DNA of 64,000 nucleotides from Streptomyces sp. NRRL F-5727 (GTDB lineage Bacteria; Actinomycetota; Actinomycetes; Streptomycetales; Streptomycetaceae), in NCBI RefSeq assembly GCF_000719555.1, contig NZ_JOGX01000011.1, positions 1 through 64,000 of the forward strand, given 5' to 3'. A program made the position numbers and the translations under genes. Positions 17,562 to 29,132 of the stretch are shown in pieces. The notes under the pieces were generated by a model. That model worked only from the letters and a program-made list of their open reading frames with translations, was not told where the DNA came from and made no database searches. Numbering within the stretch: position 1 is the first letter of the stretch; the number at the start of each line of letters is the position of its first letter.

Positions 17562-19103
17562 TCACCCCAGCTCGTCCCGGGAGACCAGCCGCCCCGCCGC
17601 GAAGCAGAGCCGGTAGACCGGACGCTCCGCGAAGACCGTCGCCCGGTAGTAGCGGCACTCGTCCACGCCCCCCGGCTCCGGCGACAGCCCCGCGGGAAGC
17701 CGCTCCAGCGCGTGGTCCGGCAGGTCCTCCACGAGCTCCGCGTACGCCTGGCCGACCAGCAGCCGCGCGTAGTTGTCGGGCTCCAGGTACGAGCGGGACT
17801 GCGACCACACCGCGACGCCCGCCGTCAGCACCGCCAGCGCGGCCAGCAGCGCCAGCGGGATCCAGATCGCCCGCACCAGGTCCTTGCGCACCCGCCGCCG
17901 GGCCCGGTCCAGCTCCCGGGCCGAGGTCGGCGCGGCCGGCACCGCCGCCGGCGCTCGCCGGGGGAGCACCGCCGTCAGCGCGAACCCGCCGCCGCGCACC
18001 GGGCCGTGGGTCAGCGTGCCGCCCGCGAGCCGCACCCGCTCGTCGAGACCGACCAGGCCGGAGCCCCCGGAGGCGGGCGGCCCCGAACCGGCGCCCGGCC
18101 CGCTGACCACCCGTACCGTCACCCGCTCGCCGGTCTCCCGGACCTCCACCGTGACGGCCGCGCCCGGGGCGTGCTTGGCCGCGTTCGTCAGCCCCTCCTG
18201 CACCACCCGGTGCAGCGCCCGCCCCGCCATCCCCGGCAGCTCCGGCACCACGCCGGAGTGCGCCTCGCCGGAGTGCGCCTCGCCGGAGAGCGTCACGTCG
18301 AGGCCCGAGGCCCGCGCCCGGTCCACCAGGTCGCCGACCGTCTCGTCGGCCGGCGCAGTCGGGGCCCCCGCGCCCTCCTCCCGCAGCACCCCGACGACGT
18401 CCCGCAGCCGCTCGGTCGCCTCCGCCGCCGCCCGCCGCAGCTCGCCGGCCGCCCGCTGCTGCTCCGGCCCGAGCCCGGGGTCCACCTCCAGGACGCCCGC
18501 CCGCACCGCGATCAGCGCCAGGTCGTGGCCGAGGGAGTCGTGCATGTCCCCGGCGATCCGGGACCGCTCCCGCAGCCGCTCCCGGTCGGCGACCGCCGCC
18601 TGCTCCCGCTCCATCCGGTCCGCCAGCTCCCAGCCGCTGCGCACCAGCCGGTCGTACTGGCGCACGTACCGGCCGACCAGCCAGGGCGCCACGATCGCCA
18701 GCGCGAGGGCGAGCAGCAGGGTGAACCAGGGTCCGAGCGAGGTGCCGGTGAGCCGGGTGAGCAGCAGCCCCACCGCCGCCACGCCGCCGAACAGCCAGAG
18801 CGAGCCGCGGGTGTGGTCCTGCCGGCGCCCGGCGAGATAGCCGAAGGCGACCAGGGCGAGGCTGTACGAGGGGGTGAACAGCTCCAGCGAGGCCGGCAGG
18901 CTCGCCGCGCAGGTGACGGCGAGCGGCAGCAGCGGCCACCGGCGGCTGACGGCGACGCAGCCGCCGAGCACGGTGACCCCGGCGGCGACGTGGAGCCAGG
19001 ACCCGCCGTCGTTCGGGTCGGAGCGGAGCAGCACCGGGACGGAGAGCAGCAGCCAGAGCGCCAGGTCGACGAGCCGGCGGCGCGCCGGGGAGGTCTCAGG
19101 CAC
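17562..19103 (-). CDS. NarL-type sensor histidine kinase with an extra C-terminal membrane segment
   Basis: A 513-residue kinase. The N-terminal part has about five membrane segments (residues 10-145), then a HisKA_3 box RSRIAGDMHDSLGHDL with phospho-acceptor H188 and a HATPase domain with N box VVQEGLTNAAKHA (about 300-312) and GSGLVGLDERV. Unusually, a further membrane helix (about 411-433, IWIPLALLAALAVLTAGVAVW) and an 80-residue tail with CRYYR and LCFAAG follow the ATPase domain. It overlaps the response regulator gene by 8 bp. The signal is unknown. Confidence 0.88.
   Translation of the reverse strand: MPETSPARRRLVDLALWLLLSVPVLLRSDPNDGGSWLHVAAGVTVLGGCVAVSRRWPLLPLAVTCAASLPASLELFTPSYSLALVAFGYLAGRRQDHTRGSLWLFGGVAAVGLLLTRLTGTSLGPWFTLLLALALAIVAPWLVGRYVRQYDRLVRSGWELADRMEREQAAVADRERLRERSRIAGDMHDSLGHDLALIAVRAGVLEVDPGLGPEQQRAAGELRRAAAEATERLRDVVGVLREEGAGAPTAPADETVGDLVDRARASGLDVTLSGEAHSGEAHSGVVPELPGMAGRALHRVVQEGLTNAAKHAPGAAVTVEVRETGERVTVRVVSGPGAGSGPPASGGSGLVGLDERVRLAGGTLTHGPVRGGGFALTAVLPRRAPAAVPAAPTSARELDRARRRVRKDLVRAIWIPLALLAALAVLTAGVAVWSQSRSYLEPDNYARLLVGQAYAELVEDLPDHALERLPAGLSPEPGGVDECRYYRATVFAERPVYRLCFAAGRLVSRDELG
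18252..18288 (-). repeat. In-frame 15-bp tandem repeat in the histidine kinase gene
   Basis: Unit GCCGGAGTGCGCCTC occurs twice (18252-18266 and 18267-18281) and partly a third time, giving SGEAHSGEAHSG at residues 273-284, between the HisKA and HATPase regions. Such repeats can change copy number by slippage without shifting the frame. Confidence 0.8.
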
Positions 19104-19764
19104 CGGGCGGTCCCTCCGCCACCAGCCCGGCCTCGTGGGCGAGGACCGCGAGCTGGACGCGGTTGCGCAGGCCGAGCCGGGCCAGGACCGCGCTCACATG
19201 GGCCTTCACGGTGCCCTCGACGACGTGCATGCGGGCGGCGATCTCCTGGTTGGAGCAGCCGGCGGCGAGCAGCGAGACGACCTCGCGTTCGCGGCCGGTG
19301 AGCGGGGCCAGCCGGGCGCGGGCGTCGGCGGCGCGGGTGAGCCGCTCGCCGCCGAGGGTGTCGATGACCCGGCGGGCGACGGTGGGCGAGAGGGCGGCGC
19401 CGCCGCCGGCGACGGCGCGGACCCCGGCGATCAGCTCGCGGGGGTCGCCGGACTTGAGGAGGAAGCCGCCGACGCCGCCGCCGAGGGCGCGGGCGATGTA
19501 GTCGTCCTCGGAGAAGGTGGTGAGCATGACGACCGCCGTGTCCGGCAGGGTGCGGCGGAGCGCGTCGGCGGCGGCGAGGCCGTCGAGGCGGGGCATCCGG
19601 ATGTCGAGGAGGGCCACGTCGGGCCGGTGGAGCCGGGCCAGCTCCACGGCCTCGTGGCCGTCGCCCGCCTCGGCGACCACCTCGATCCCCGGGTCGGTGG
19701 TGAGGATGGCCCGCACCCCGGCACGGATCATCGCCTCGTCGTCGGCGAGCAGCACCCTGATCAT
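19096..19764 (-). CDS. NarL/LuxR-family response regulator
   Basis: A 222-residue regulator. The receiver domain begins IRVLLADDEAMIRAG with the acidic pair, the phosphorylated Asp lies in DVALLDIRMPRLDG (about residue 53), and the conserved Thr/Lys follow in VVMLTTF and FLLKSG. The C-terminal LuxR helix-turn-helix is LTGREREVVSLLAAGCSNQEIAARMHVVEGTVKAHVSAVLARL. It is the cognate partner of the kinase gene it overlaps and is first in the operon. ATG 19764 fits the domain boundary; an upstream in-frame start would only add unstructured residues. Confidence 0.92.
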   Translation of the reverse strand: MIRVLLADDEAMIRAGVRAILTTDPGIEVVAEAGDGHEAVELARLHRPDVALLDIRMPRLDGLAAADALRRTLPDTAVVMLTTFSEDDYIARALGGGVGGFLLKSGDPRELIAGVRAVAGGGAALSPTVARRVIDTLGGERLTRAADARARLAPLTGREREVVSLLAAGCSNQEIAARMHVVEGTVKAHVSAVLARLGLRNRVQLAVLAHEAGLVAEGPPGA

Positions 19765-19845
19765 GCGCTCCAGCGTAGGCCGTGCCCTTCGGGCCAGGCC
19801 GATCCTGGGCACCCGGGGCCCGGAAGCGGGCCCCGGGCGTGCGGG

Positions 19846-22413
19846 CTACCGCAGGAGCACTCCCGCGCCCCGGTTCGCCGCGCCCTCGCCGCCGGGCTCC
19901 TCCGGCAGGGCGACGAGGCCGGTTTCGGCGGGGTGGGCGAGGAGCGGGTGGGCGGGCAGCACGCGGACCGTGCAGCCGAAGGATCCGGTGCGGTCGAGCT
20001 CCAGGGTGCCCGCGTAGGGCTGCCGGCCCTCCAGGTCCGGGCCGCCGGCCGGTTTGAGCGTGACGGTACGGGTGGCGCTGAGGGTGTCGTCGGCGTCCAC
20101 CCGGCCGGTGACCGCCTGCACCTCCACGTCGTCGGGGGCGAGGCCGCCGAGCGCGACCCGGACCCGGACGACCGGGGTGGCGCCCAGTTCGGCGCCGGCC
20201 TCCGCGAGGTCGTCGCCGATCTCCACGTGGTCCACGGAGACACCGGGCCAGGCCGCCCGGACCCGGGCCTTCCAGGCGGCGAGCTCCCGGGCGCGGTCGG
20301 GGGTGAGCGCCCGGCGGGCCGCGGCGGCGGGGACGTACAGCCGCTCGACGTAGTCGCGGACCATCCGGTCGGCGAGCACCTTGGGGCCGAGGTCGGCGAG
20401 GGTGCGGCGGACCATGGCGGTCCAGGCGGCGGGGACGCCGTCGGCGCCGCGGTCGTAGAAGCGGGGGGCGACCCGGCGTTCGATCAGCTCGTAGAGGGCG
20501 GCGGCCTCCAGGTCGTCGCGGCGCTCCTCGTCGGCCGCGGCGGCACCGTCGGCGGTGGGGATGGCCCAGCCGAACTCGGGCTCGTACCACTCGTCCCACC
20601 AGCCGTCGAGGACGGAGAGGTTGAGGCAGCCGTTGAGGGCGGCCTTCATGCCGCTGGTGCCGCACGCCTCCAGCGGGCGCAGCGGGTTGTTGAGCCAGAC
20701 GTCGCAGCCGGGGTAGAGGCCGCGGGCCATCTCCATGCCGTAGTCGGGCAGGAAGACGATCCGGTGCCGGACCCGGGGGTCGTCGGCGAACCGGACCAGT
20801 TCCTGGACGAGTTTCTTGCCGCCGTCGTCGGCCGGGTGGGCCTTGCCGGCGACGACCAGCTGCACCGGCCGCTCGGGGTGGAGCAGCAGGGCGCGCAGCC
20901 GCTCCTTGTCGCGGAGCATCAGGGTGAGCCGCTTGTACGAGGGGACCCGGCGGGCGAAGCCGATGGTGAGGACGTCGGGGTCGAGGACGCTGTCGGTCCA
21001 GCCGAGTTCGGCGGCGGCGGCGCCGCGCTGCCGCCAGGAGGCCCGTACCCGGTCCCGGACGTCGGCGACGAGCCGGGTGCGCAGGGCGCGGCGCAGCTCC
21101 CACAGCTCGCGGTCGCCGGCGTCGGCGCCGAGCCGGGTGACCTCGGGGGCGGTCCAGGTGGGGGCGTGGACGCCGTTGGTGATCGAGGAGATGGGCACCT
21201 CGTCGGCGTCGAAGCCGGGCCAGAGTCCGGCGAACATCTCCCGGCTGACGGCGCCGTGGAGGGTGGAGACGCCGTTGGCGCGCTGGGCGAGGCGCAGTCC
21301 CATGGCGGCCATGTTGAAGACGCCGGGGTCGCCGCCGAGCGGGGTCTCGTCGCCGAGGGCGAGGACGCGGCCGGTGTCGAGGCCGGGGAGGGCGCCGTCG
21401 TCGCCGAGGTGGCGGGCGACCAGTTCGCGGTCGAAGCGGTCGATGCCGGCCGGGACGGGGGTGTGGGTGGTGAAGACGGTGCCGGCCCGGACGGTTTCGA
21501 GGGCGGCGTCGAAGTCCAGTCCCGCGCCCTGGAGTTCGCGGATCCGTTCGAGGCCGAGGAAGCCGGCGTGGCCCTCGTTGGTGTGGAAGACCTCGGGTTC
21601 GGGGTGGCCGGTGAGCCGGGTGTAGGTGCGGACCGCGCGGACGCCGCCGATGCCGAGGAGCATCTCCTGGAGGAGCCGGTGCTCGCTGCCGCCGCCGTAG
21701 AGCCGGTCGGTGACGGACCGCTCGCCGGGGCCGTTCTCCTCGACGTCCGAGTCGAGCATCAGCAGCGGGACGCGGCCGACCTGGGCGATCCACAGGTGGG
21801 CGTGGAGGCTGCGGCCGCCGGGCAGGGCGAGGGCGATCCGGGCGGGGGTGCCGTCGGGTTCGCGGAGCAGGGTGACGGGCAGTTCGCCGGGGTCGAGGAC
21901 GGGGTACTGCTCCTGCTGCCAGCCGTCGCGGCCGAGGGACTGGCGGAAGTAGCCGTGGCGGTAGAGGAGTCCGACGCCGATGAGCGGGACGCCGAGGTCG
22001 CTGGCGGACTTGAGGTGGTCGCCGGCGAGGATGCCGAGCCCGCCGGAGTACTGGGGCAGGGCGGCGGCGACGCCGAACTCGGGCGAGAAGTAGGCGAGGG
22101 CGGCGGGCCCGTCGCCGGAGCCGCGCTCCTGGTACCAGCGGGGCCGGGTCAGGTAGGCGTCGAGGTCGTCGGCGGCGGCGGTGAGCCGGGCGAGGAAGTC
22201 GCGGTCGGTGGCGAGCGCGGCGAGCCGGGGCGCCTCCAGGGCGCCGAGGACGCGGACGGGGTCGGCGCCCGCGAGCCCCGCGGGGGCGAGGGAGTCGAAG
22301 AGGGCGCGGGTCGGTTCGTGCCAGGACCAGCGCAGGTTGCGCGCCAGGGCGGCGAGGGGTCGAAGGGTGTCGGGGAGGACAGGACGCACGGTGAATCGAC
22401 GGATTGCCTTCAC
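19846..22413 (-). CDS. glgP: Alpha-glucan (glycogen) phosphorylase
   Basis: An 855-residue enzyme of the actinobacterial/archaeal alpha-glucan phosphorylase group with an N-terminal DUF3417 region (residues 10-115). It releases glucose 1-phosphate from glycogen using pyridoxal phosphate. Visible blocks include LPQYSGGLGILAGDHLKSASDLG, the FHTNEGHAGF region, GKAHPADDGGK, and the C-terminal EACGTSGMKAALNG segment near the cofactor. The GTG at 22413 is preceded by AGGTGGGACAC. It is minus-strand, opposite in direction to glgE, and complements glgX in glucan breakdown. Confidence 0.95.
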   Translation of the reverse strand: MKAIRRFTVRPVLPDTLRPLAALARNLRWSWHEPTRALFDSLAPAGLAGADPVRVLGALEAPRLAALATDRDFLARLTAAADDLDAYLTRPRWYQERGSGDGPAALAYFSPEFGVAAALPQYSGGLGILAGDHLKSASDLGVPLIGVGLLYRHGYFRQSLGRDGWQQEQYPVLDPGELPVTLLREPDGTPARIALALPGGRSLHAHLWIAQVGRVPLLMLDSDVEENGPGERSVTDRLYGGGSEHRLLQEMLLGIGGVRAVRTYTRLTGHPEPEVFHTNEGHAGFLGLERIRELQGAGLDFDAALETVRAGTVFTTHTPVPAGIDRFDRELVARHLGDDGALPGLDTGRVLALGDETPLGGDPGVFNMAAMGLRLAQRANGVSTLHGAVSREMFAGLWPGFDADEVPISSITNGVHAPTWTAPEVTRLGADAGDRELWELRRALRTRLVADVRDRVRASWRQRGAAAAELGWTDSVLDPDVLTIGFARRVPSYKRLTLMLRDKERLRALLLHPERPVQLVVAGKAHPADDGGKKLVQELVRFADDPRVRHRIVFLPDYGMEMARGLYPGCDVWLNNPLRPLEACGTSGMKAALNGCLNLSVLDGWWDEWYEPEFGWAIPTADGAAAADEERRDDLEAAALYELIERRVAPRFYDRGADGVPAAWTAMVRRTLADLGPKVLADRMVRDYVERLYVPAAAARRALTPDRARELAAWKARVRAAWPGVSVDHVEIGDDLAEAGAELGATPVVRVRVALGGLAPDDVEVQAVTGRVDADDTLSATRTVTLKPAGGPDLEGRQPYAGTLELDRTGSFGCTVRVLPAHPLLAHPAETGLVALPEEPGGEGAANRGAGVLLR

Positions 22414-22448
22414 GTGTCCCACCTTCGCAGGCCGGTGACGGAACGGAG

Positions 22449-22472
22449 CGGACGCACCACGCTGTGCGTCCG
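22449..22472 (-). terminator. Hairpin after the AraC-family gene
   Basis: Perfect 9-bp stem CGGACGCAC (22449-22457) and GTGCGTCCG (22464-22472) with a 6-nt loop, between the AraC stop and the glgP start on the same strand. Confidence 0.6.
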
Positions 22473-22532
22473 GCGTGCCGCACCGAGCGTAGGGGCTCGG
22501 CGGCCGCGGGGCCACGGTGCCTCCGCCGGGGT

Positions 22533-23411
22533 TCAGACCCGGCGGGGCGCGGCGGCCCGGTACTCCCCCGGGGTCATGCCGTAGGCGGTGCGGAAGGCGA
22601 GGTGGAAGCCGACCCGGCTGCGGTAGCCGACGCGGGCGGGGACGGCGGACTGGGGGAGCCCGGTCTCGGCGAGCAGCCGGGCGGCCTCCCGTATCCGGCG
22701 GGCCGTCAGACGGCGGGCCGGGGGTGTGCCGACGGCCTCGCGGAAGGCGGCGGTGAAGGCGGAGCGGGACATGCCGGCCTCGCGGGCGAGGGTGACCACG
22801 GTCCAGGGCTCGGCGTAGCGGGTCTCGATGGCGGCGATCGCGCGGCCGATGCCGGGGTGGTGGTACGGGCCGTCCGGCGGCCGGGGCGCGGCGGCCAGAC
22901 CGAGGGCCGTCTCCAGGACCCGCAGGGCGAGCAGCCGGTCGCCGGGCCCGGGGCGCCGGCCGGGGGCGGCGAGCAGGGCGAGGGTGTCGCGGAGCAGGGG
23001 TTCGGCCTCGACGCGGGCCCGGTCGAGGCGGAGGGCGCGGGGCAGGGCGGCGGCGAGGGGCGGGGCGGCCGGGCGGCCGTATCCGGTGCGGACGGTCAGG
23101 ACGCGCACGCCCGCGCCGGCCCCGCCGGGTTCGACCACGAAGACGGCGGGCCCGGCGGGGACTCCCCGCGGAGGTGCTGCGCCCGGGGGGCCCGGCGGGC
23201 TCGTCGGCAGGGGGGTGTCCGGCACGGCCGGTGGCGGGGTGTCCGGGGCGGCGGCCGGTTCCGGCGTGAGGTGGTGGCGGGCGCCGGTCGGGAGCAGGGC
23301 GAGGTCTCCGGGGGCGAGTTCGAGGGCGCGGACCCCCGCGGCGGAGAGCCGGCACCGTCCGGCGAGGACGTGGTGGAGGACGGCCCGCGTGCCGCCGGTC
23401 TCGGTCTGCAT
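22533..23411 (-). CDS. AraC-family transcriptional regulator with cupin-like sensor domain
   Basis: A 292-residue regulator. The first 80 residues form a cupin-like ligand domain (LAGRCRLSAAGVRALELAPGDLALLPTGARHHL); a Pro/Ala-rich linker follows. Two helix-turn-helix units lie at about 190-290: EPWTVVTLAREAGMSRSAFTAAFREAVG and LPQSAVPARVGYRSRVGFHLAFRTAYGMTPGEYR, the AraC signature. ATG 23411 is favoured by GGAAGG upstream; GTG 23432 is the alternative. It is divergent from glgE and might control it, but the ligand is unknown. Confidence 0.85.
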   Translation of the reverse strand: MQTETGGTRAVLHHVLAGRCRLSAAGVRALELAPGDLALLPTGARHHLTPEPAAAPDTPPPAVPDTPLPTSPPGPPGAAPPRGVPAGPAVFVVEPGGAGAGVRVLTVRTGYGRPAAPPLAAALPRALRLDRARVEAEPLLRDTLALLAAPGRRPGPGDRLLALRVLETALGLAAAPRPPDGPYHHPGIGRAIAAIETRYAEPWTVVTLAREAGMSRSAFTAAFREAVGTPPARRLTARRIREAARLLAETGLPQSAVPARVGYRSRVGFHLAFRTAYGMTPGEYRAAAPRRV

Positions 23412-23763
23412 CGGAACTGCCGCCTTCCGCACCCGGTGAACGACGGACGGTCAGCGTAGCGAGCGCGGGCGGGAGATCGGGTCCCTCCGGGGGGTGCCGG
23501 GCGGGTTTCGTGTCCGGCGCGCGTCTTGCCCGGCCCCCTACGCCCTAGTAGTTAACAAAGGGCCGGATTGCCCGCCCGGTTCGCTGGGCAAGGCTCCCCC
23601 GGTACCCCCCGAATCCGTCCTCCCCGTACCCGTCTTCATCCCTGTGGGCCCGCCATCCGAGTGAACGCGGAGGGGCGCGGCGATGCCGTCCTCCCCCCGG
23701 CCTCCGGCGCGGCTAGAAAGAGCGCACCACCACCCGCACCCCCGTAACCCGTCAGGTGATGCT
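23412..23763 (+). promoter_or_regulatory. Divergent promoter region of glgE and the AraC gene
   Basis: 352 bp without a gene. The best promoter-like pair on the plus strand is TTGCCC (23526-23531) and TAGTTA (23549-23554) with 17 bp between. An inverted TTGCCC/GGGCAA pair follows near 23569-23593. This would give a leader of about 200 nt for the glgE operon. Evidence is by eye only. Confidence 0.35.
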
Positions 23764-25757
23764 GTGAATCCGCTCATGGGACGTATTCCCGTACTGGACG
23801 TCCGCCCGCTGGTCGACTGTGGCCGGCGCCCCGCGAAGGCGGTGGTCGGCGAGACCTTCGAGGTGTCGGCGACCGTCTTCCGCGAGGGCCACGACGCGGT
23901 CGCCGCCAATGTCGTACTGACCGGCCCGACCGGCCGGTCGGGGCCGTGGACCCCGATGCGCGAGCTGGCCGAGGGCTCCGACCGCTGGGGTGCCGAGGTC
24001 ACCCCGGACGCCGAGGGCCTGTGGACGTACACCGTCGAGGCGTGGAGCGACCCGCTGGCGACCTGGCGCCACGCGGCGAGGATCAAGATCCCGGCCGGGA
24101 TCGACTCCGAACTCGTCCTGGCCGAGGGCGCGGAGCTGCACGAGCGGGCCGCCAAGGGCGTCCCGAAGAAGGGCGGCGGGCGCGAGGCGGTGCTCGCGGC
24201 GGCGGACGCGCTGCGCGACGCGTCCACGCCGGCGGCGGCCCGGCTCGCGGCGGCGCTCGCCCCGCAGGTGACGGAGGCGCTGGACCGGCATCCGCTGCGC
24301 GAACTGGTCTCCGCCTCCCCGGCGTTCCCGCTCCGGGTGGAGCGCGAGCGGGCGCTGTACGGCTCCTGGTACGAGTTCTTCCCGCGCTCGGAGGGCGTGC
24401 GGAAGGTCAAGGGCCGTACGGTGCCGGGCAACTTCCGGACCGCCGCCGAACGGCTTCCGGCCATCGCGGCGATGGGCTTCGACGTGGTCTACCTGCCGCC
24501 GATCCACCCGATCGGCGAGACCCACCGCAAGGGCCCCAACAACGCCCTGTCGGCGTCGCCGAGCGACGTCGGCGTGCCGTGGGCGATCGGTTCGCCGGAG
24601 GGCGGTCACGACGCGGTCCACCCCGACCTGGGCACGATCGAGGACTTCGACGCCTTCGTGGCCCGGGCCCGTGAACTGCGCCTGGAGATCGCGCTGGACT
24701 TCGCGCTCCAGTGCTCGCCGGACCACCCGTGGGTGGAGAAGCACCCGGAGTGGTTCCACCACCGGGCGGACGGCTCGATCGCCTACGCCGAGAACCCGCC
24801 GAAGAAGTACCAGGACATCTACCCGATCGCGTTCGACAAGGACATGGACGGCATCGTCGCCGAGACCGTGCGGGTGCTGCGGCACTGGATGGACCACGGG
24901 GTGCGGATCTTCCGGGTGGACAACCCGCACACCAAGCCGGTGGTGTTCTGGGAGCGGGTGATCGGGGAGATCAACGGCCGGGACCCGGACGTGATCTTCC
25001 TGGCGGAGGCGTTCACCCGGCCGGCGATGATGCGGACGCTGGGCGCCGTCGGCTTCCAGCAGTCCTACACGTACTTCACCTGGCGGAACAGCAAGGACGA
25101 GCTGACCGAGTACCTGACGGAGCTGTCCGGGGACGTGGCGGCGCAGATGCGGCCCAACCTCTTCGTGAACACCCCGGACATCCTGCACGCCTACCTCCAG
25201 GAGGGCGGCCGGCCGGCCTTCGAGGCGCGGGCGGTGCTCGCGGCGACGCTCTCGCCGACCTGGGGCATCTACGCCGGGTACGAGCTGTGCGAGAACACCC
25301 CGCTGCGCCCGGGCAGCGAGGAGTACCTCGACTCGGAGAAGTACCAACTCCGGCCGCGCGACTGGGAGTCGGCGGAGCGGGCGGGCGCGACGATCACCCC
25401 GCTGATCACCTCGCTGAACCGGATCCGGCGCCGTCACCCGGCGCTCCGGCGGCTGCGGAACCTGACCTTCCACACGACCGACAACGCGCAGGTGATCGCG
25501 TACTCCAAGAAGTCGGGTTCGAACACCGTTCTGGTGGTCGTCAACCTCGACCCGCACCACACCCAGGAGGCGACGGTCTCGTTGAACATGCCGGAACTCG
25601 GCCTCGGCTGGCACGAGACCGTGCCGGTGCGCGACGAGCTCACCGGCGCCACCTATCACTGGGGCAGGAACGCCTACGTGCGCCTGGAACCGGGCGTCAC
25701 GCCCGCGCACGTGCTCGTCCTGCGACCGTCCCCGCAGACCGGAGGGTCACCCACCTC

Positions 25758-25761
<4 letters not shown>
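23764..25761 (+). CDS. glgE: Maltosyltransferase GlgE
   Basis: A 665-residue GH13 subfamily 3 enzyme that transfers maltosyl units from maltose 1-phosphate onto alpha-1,4-glucan. The N-terminal region [25 protein letters not shown] is characteristic. The nucleophile is D386 in [10 protein letters not shown] and the acid/base E415 in [10 protein letters not shown]. Length matches Streptomyces GlgE. GTG 23764 has AGGTGA at good spacing; ATG 23776 is possible. The stop overlaps the ATG of treS. This gene defines the trehalose to maltose to maltose 1-phosphate to glucan route. Confidence 0.95.
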
Positions 25762-27452
<1,691 letters not shown>

Positions 27453-27479
27453 CATTCAGTCAGCTACGGATCCGCCGGG

Positions 27480-27503
27480 GTGGGACGGTTTCCGCCGTCC
27501 CAC
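27480..27503 (+). terminator. Hairpin between treS and mak
   Basis: Perfect 9-bp stem GTGGGACGG (27480-27488) and CCGTCCCAC (27495-27503) with a 6-nt loop, 28 bp after the treS stop. It may end or attenuate the glgE-treS transcript. The following 170 bp up to the maltokinase start hold no other obvious gene; TTGACA at 27450-27455 lacks a good -10. Confidence 0.5.
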
Positions 27504-27676
27504 TCTGGGAACTGTGTCCCACACACGAACCCGCCCCATCCGGGTCCATCCATATGGATCTTCCCTTTCCGACACGTCCCGCACATCCGGACAGCCCCAG
27601 CCGCCATCCGGGACAATCTGCGCATTTGAACGCCTACGACAGCCAACTGCGCGCCCCGGGGAAAGGACGCGATGCC

Positions 27677-29026
27677 ATGCCGGAGACCGCATCCACCACC
27701 CGGGCCCCGGACGCCCTCCTTCCGTCCCTGACGCCCCTGCTCCACGAATGGCTGCCCCGGCAGCGCTGGTTCGCGGGCAAGGGCCGCCGGGTCACCGGAT
27801 TCACGCTGGACGCGGCCACCGAGCTGCTGCCGCTGGACGGCCCCGGCCCCGGACTCCTCCACCTCCTGCTGCGGGTCGAACAGCCCGGCCGCCCGGCCGG
27901 CGAACCCGCCGACTGCTACCAACTCCTGCTCGGCGTACGGACCCAGCTGCCGCCGCGCCTCGCCCCCGCCCTCATCGGCCGCGTCCGGCAGGGCCCGCTG
28001 ACCGGCCGCGCCGTCTACGAGGGGCTGCGCGACCCGCGCCTCGCCGGGCTCCTGTACGAGCGGCTGCGCACCCCCGGCCGCACCGGACCGCTCCGCTTCC
28101 ACGCCACCCGCGCCCTGCCCGGGGCGCTCGCCCCCCGGGTCCTCGACGGCGAACAGTCCAACTCCTCGCTCGTCTTCGGCGACGCGTACATCCTGAAGAT
28201 CTTCCGCCGGGTCAGCCCCGGCGCCAACCCGGACCTGGAACTGCCGCTCGCCCTCGACCGGGCCGGCTGCGCCCGCGTCCCGGCCCCGGTGGCCTGGTTC
28301 GAGTCCGGGGCGGCGACGCTGGGCGTGCTCCAGCCGTATCTGCGCGACTCCCGCGACGGCTGGCGGCTCGCCCTCGACGCCCTCGCGGCGGGGCGGGAGT
28401 TCGCCACCGAGGCGCGGGCGCTCGGACGGGCCACCGCCGAGGTCCACCTCGCCCTCGCCGAGGCCCTGCCCACCCAGCGGCTGCCGCGCGCCGAGACCGA
28501 GGGCCTGGCGGCCGCGATGGACCGGCGGCTGCACGCCGCCGCCCAGGCCGTCCCCGCGCTGCTGCCGTACGTCCCCGGCCTGCGGGCCGTCTTCGCGGCG
28601 GCCGGCGACGCGGAGGGCGCCGGCACGGTGCAGCGCATCCACGGCGACCTGCACCTCGGGCAGACCCTGCGCGGCTCCGACGGCGCCTGGGCCGTCATCG
28701 ACTTCGAGGGCGAGCCGGCGAAGCCGCTCGACGAGCGGCGCCGCCCGCAGCCGACCGTCCGCGACGTCGCCGGCATGCTCCGCTCCTTCGACTACGCGGC
28801 CCGCACCCACCGGCCGTGGAACGCCGACTGGGCGGCCCGCTGCCGGGCCGCGTACTGCACCGGCTACGCCGAGGTCGCCGGCGCGGACCCCCGCACCGAT
28901 CCCGCGCTGCTGCGGGCCTACGAGACCGACAAGGCGGTGTACGAGGTCGTCTACGAGGCCCGGCACCGCCCGGACTGGCTCCCCGTGCCCATGTCCGCCA
29001 TCCACCGCCTCGCCACCCTCCGGTGA
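27677..29026 (+). CDS. mak: Maltokinase
   Basis: A 449-residue kinase of the Pep2/Mak family that phosphorylates maltose to maltose 1-phosphate with ATP. The N-terminal cap begins [16 protein letters not shown], typical of the family. The catalytic loop is [13 protein letters not shown] (about residue 320) and the metal-binding aspartate lies in [22 protein letters not shown] 27677 is preferred because the family starts near [19 protein letters not shown] and GGGGAAAGGA lies upstream; the open frame extends back to treS with no coding character. Confidence 0.93.
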   Translation: MPETASTTRAPDALLPSLTPLLHEWLPRQRWFAGKGRRVTGFTLDAATELLPLDGPGPGLLHLLLRVEQPGRPAGEPADCYQLLLGVRTQLPPRLAPALIGRVRQGPLTGRAVYEGLRDPRLAGLLYERLRTPGRTGPLRFHATRALPGALAPRVLDGEQSNSSLVFGDAYILKIFRRVSPGANPDLELPLALDRAGCARVPAPVAWFESGAATLGVLQPYLRDSRDGWRLALDALAAGREFATEARALGRATAEVHLALAEALPTQRLPRAETEGLAAAMDRRLHAAAQAVPALLPYVPGLRAVFAAAGDAEGAGTVQRIHGDLHLGQTLRGSDGAWAVIDFEGEPAKPLDERRRPQPTVRDVAGMLRSFDYAARTHRPWNADWAARCRAAYCTGYAEVAGADPRTDPALLRAYETDKAVYEVVYEARHRPDWLPVPMSAIHRLATLR

Positions 29027-29132
29027 GCGGGCGGCACCGGGCGCGCGAGATGGCCCGTTCGGCGGAGTTTCCTGGCACCCGGCGAGGGAGTTGCCTATTT
29101 CGTACCCTTTTCGATGTTTCAGGAGGCTTCCG

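Noticed and set aside
18512..22483. A frame of more than 1,300 codons opposite to or out of phase with the two-component and glgP genes
   Set aside because: It is Arg/Pro-rich, has no domain, and crosses real genes in another phase. Long spurious frames are expected at this GC content.
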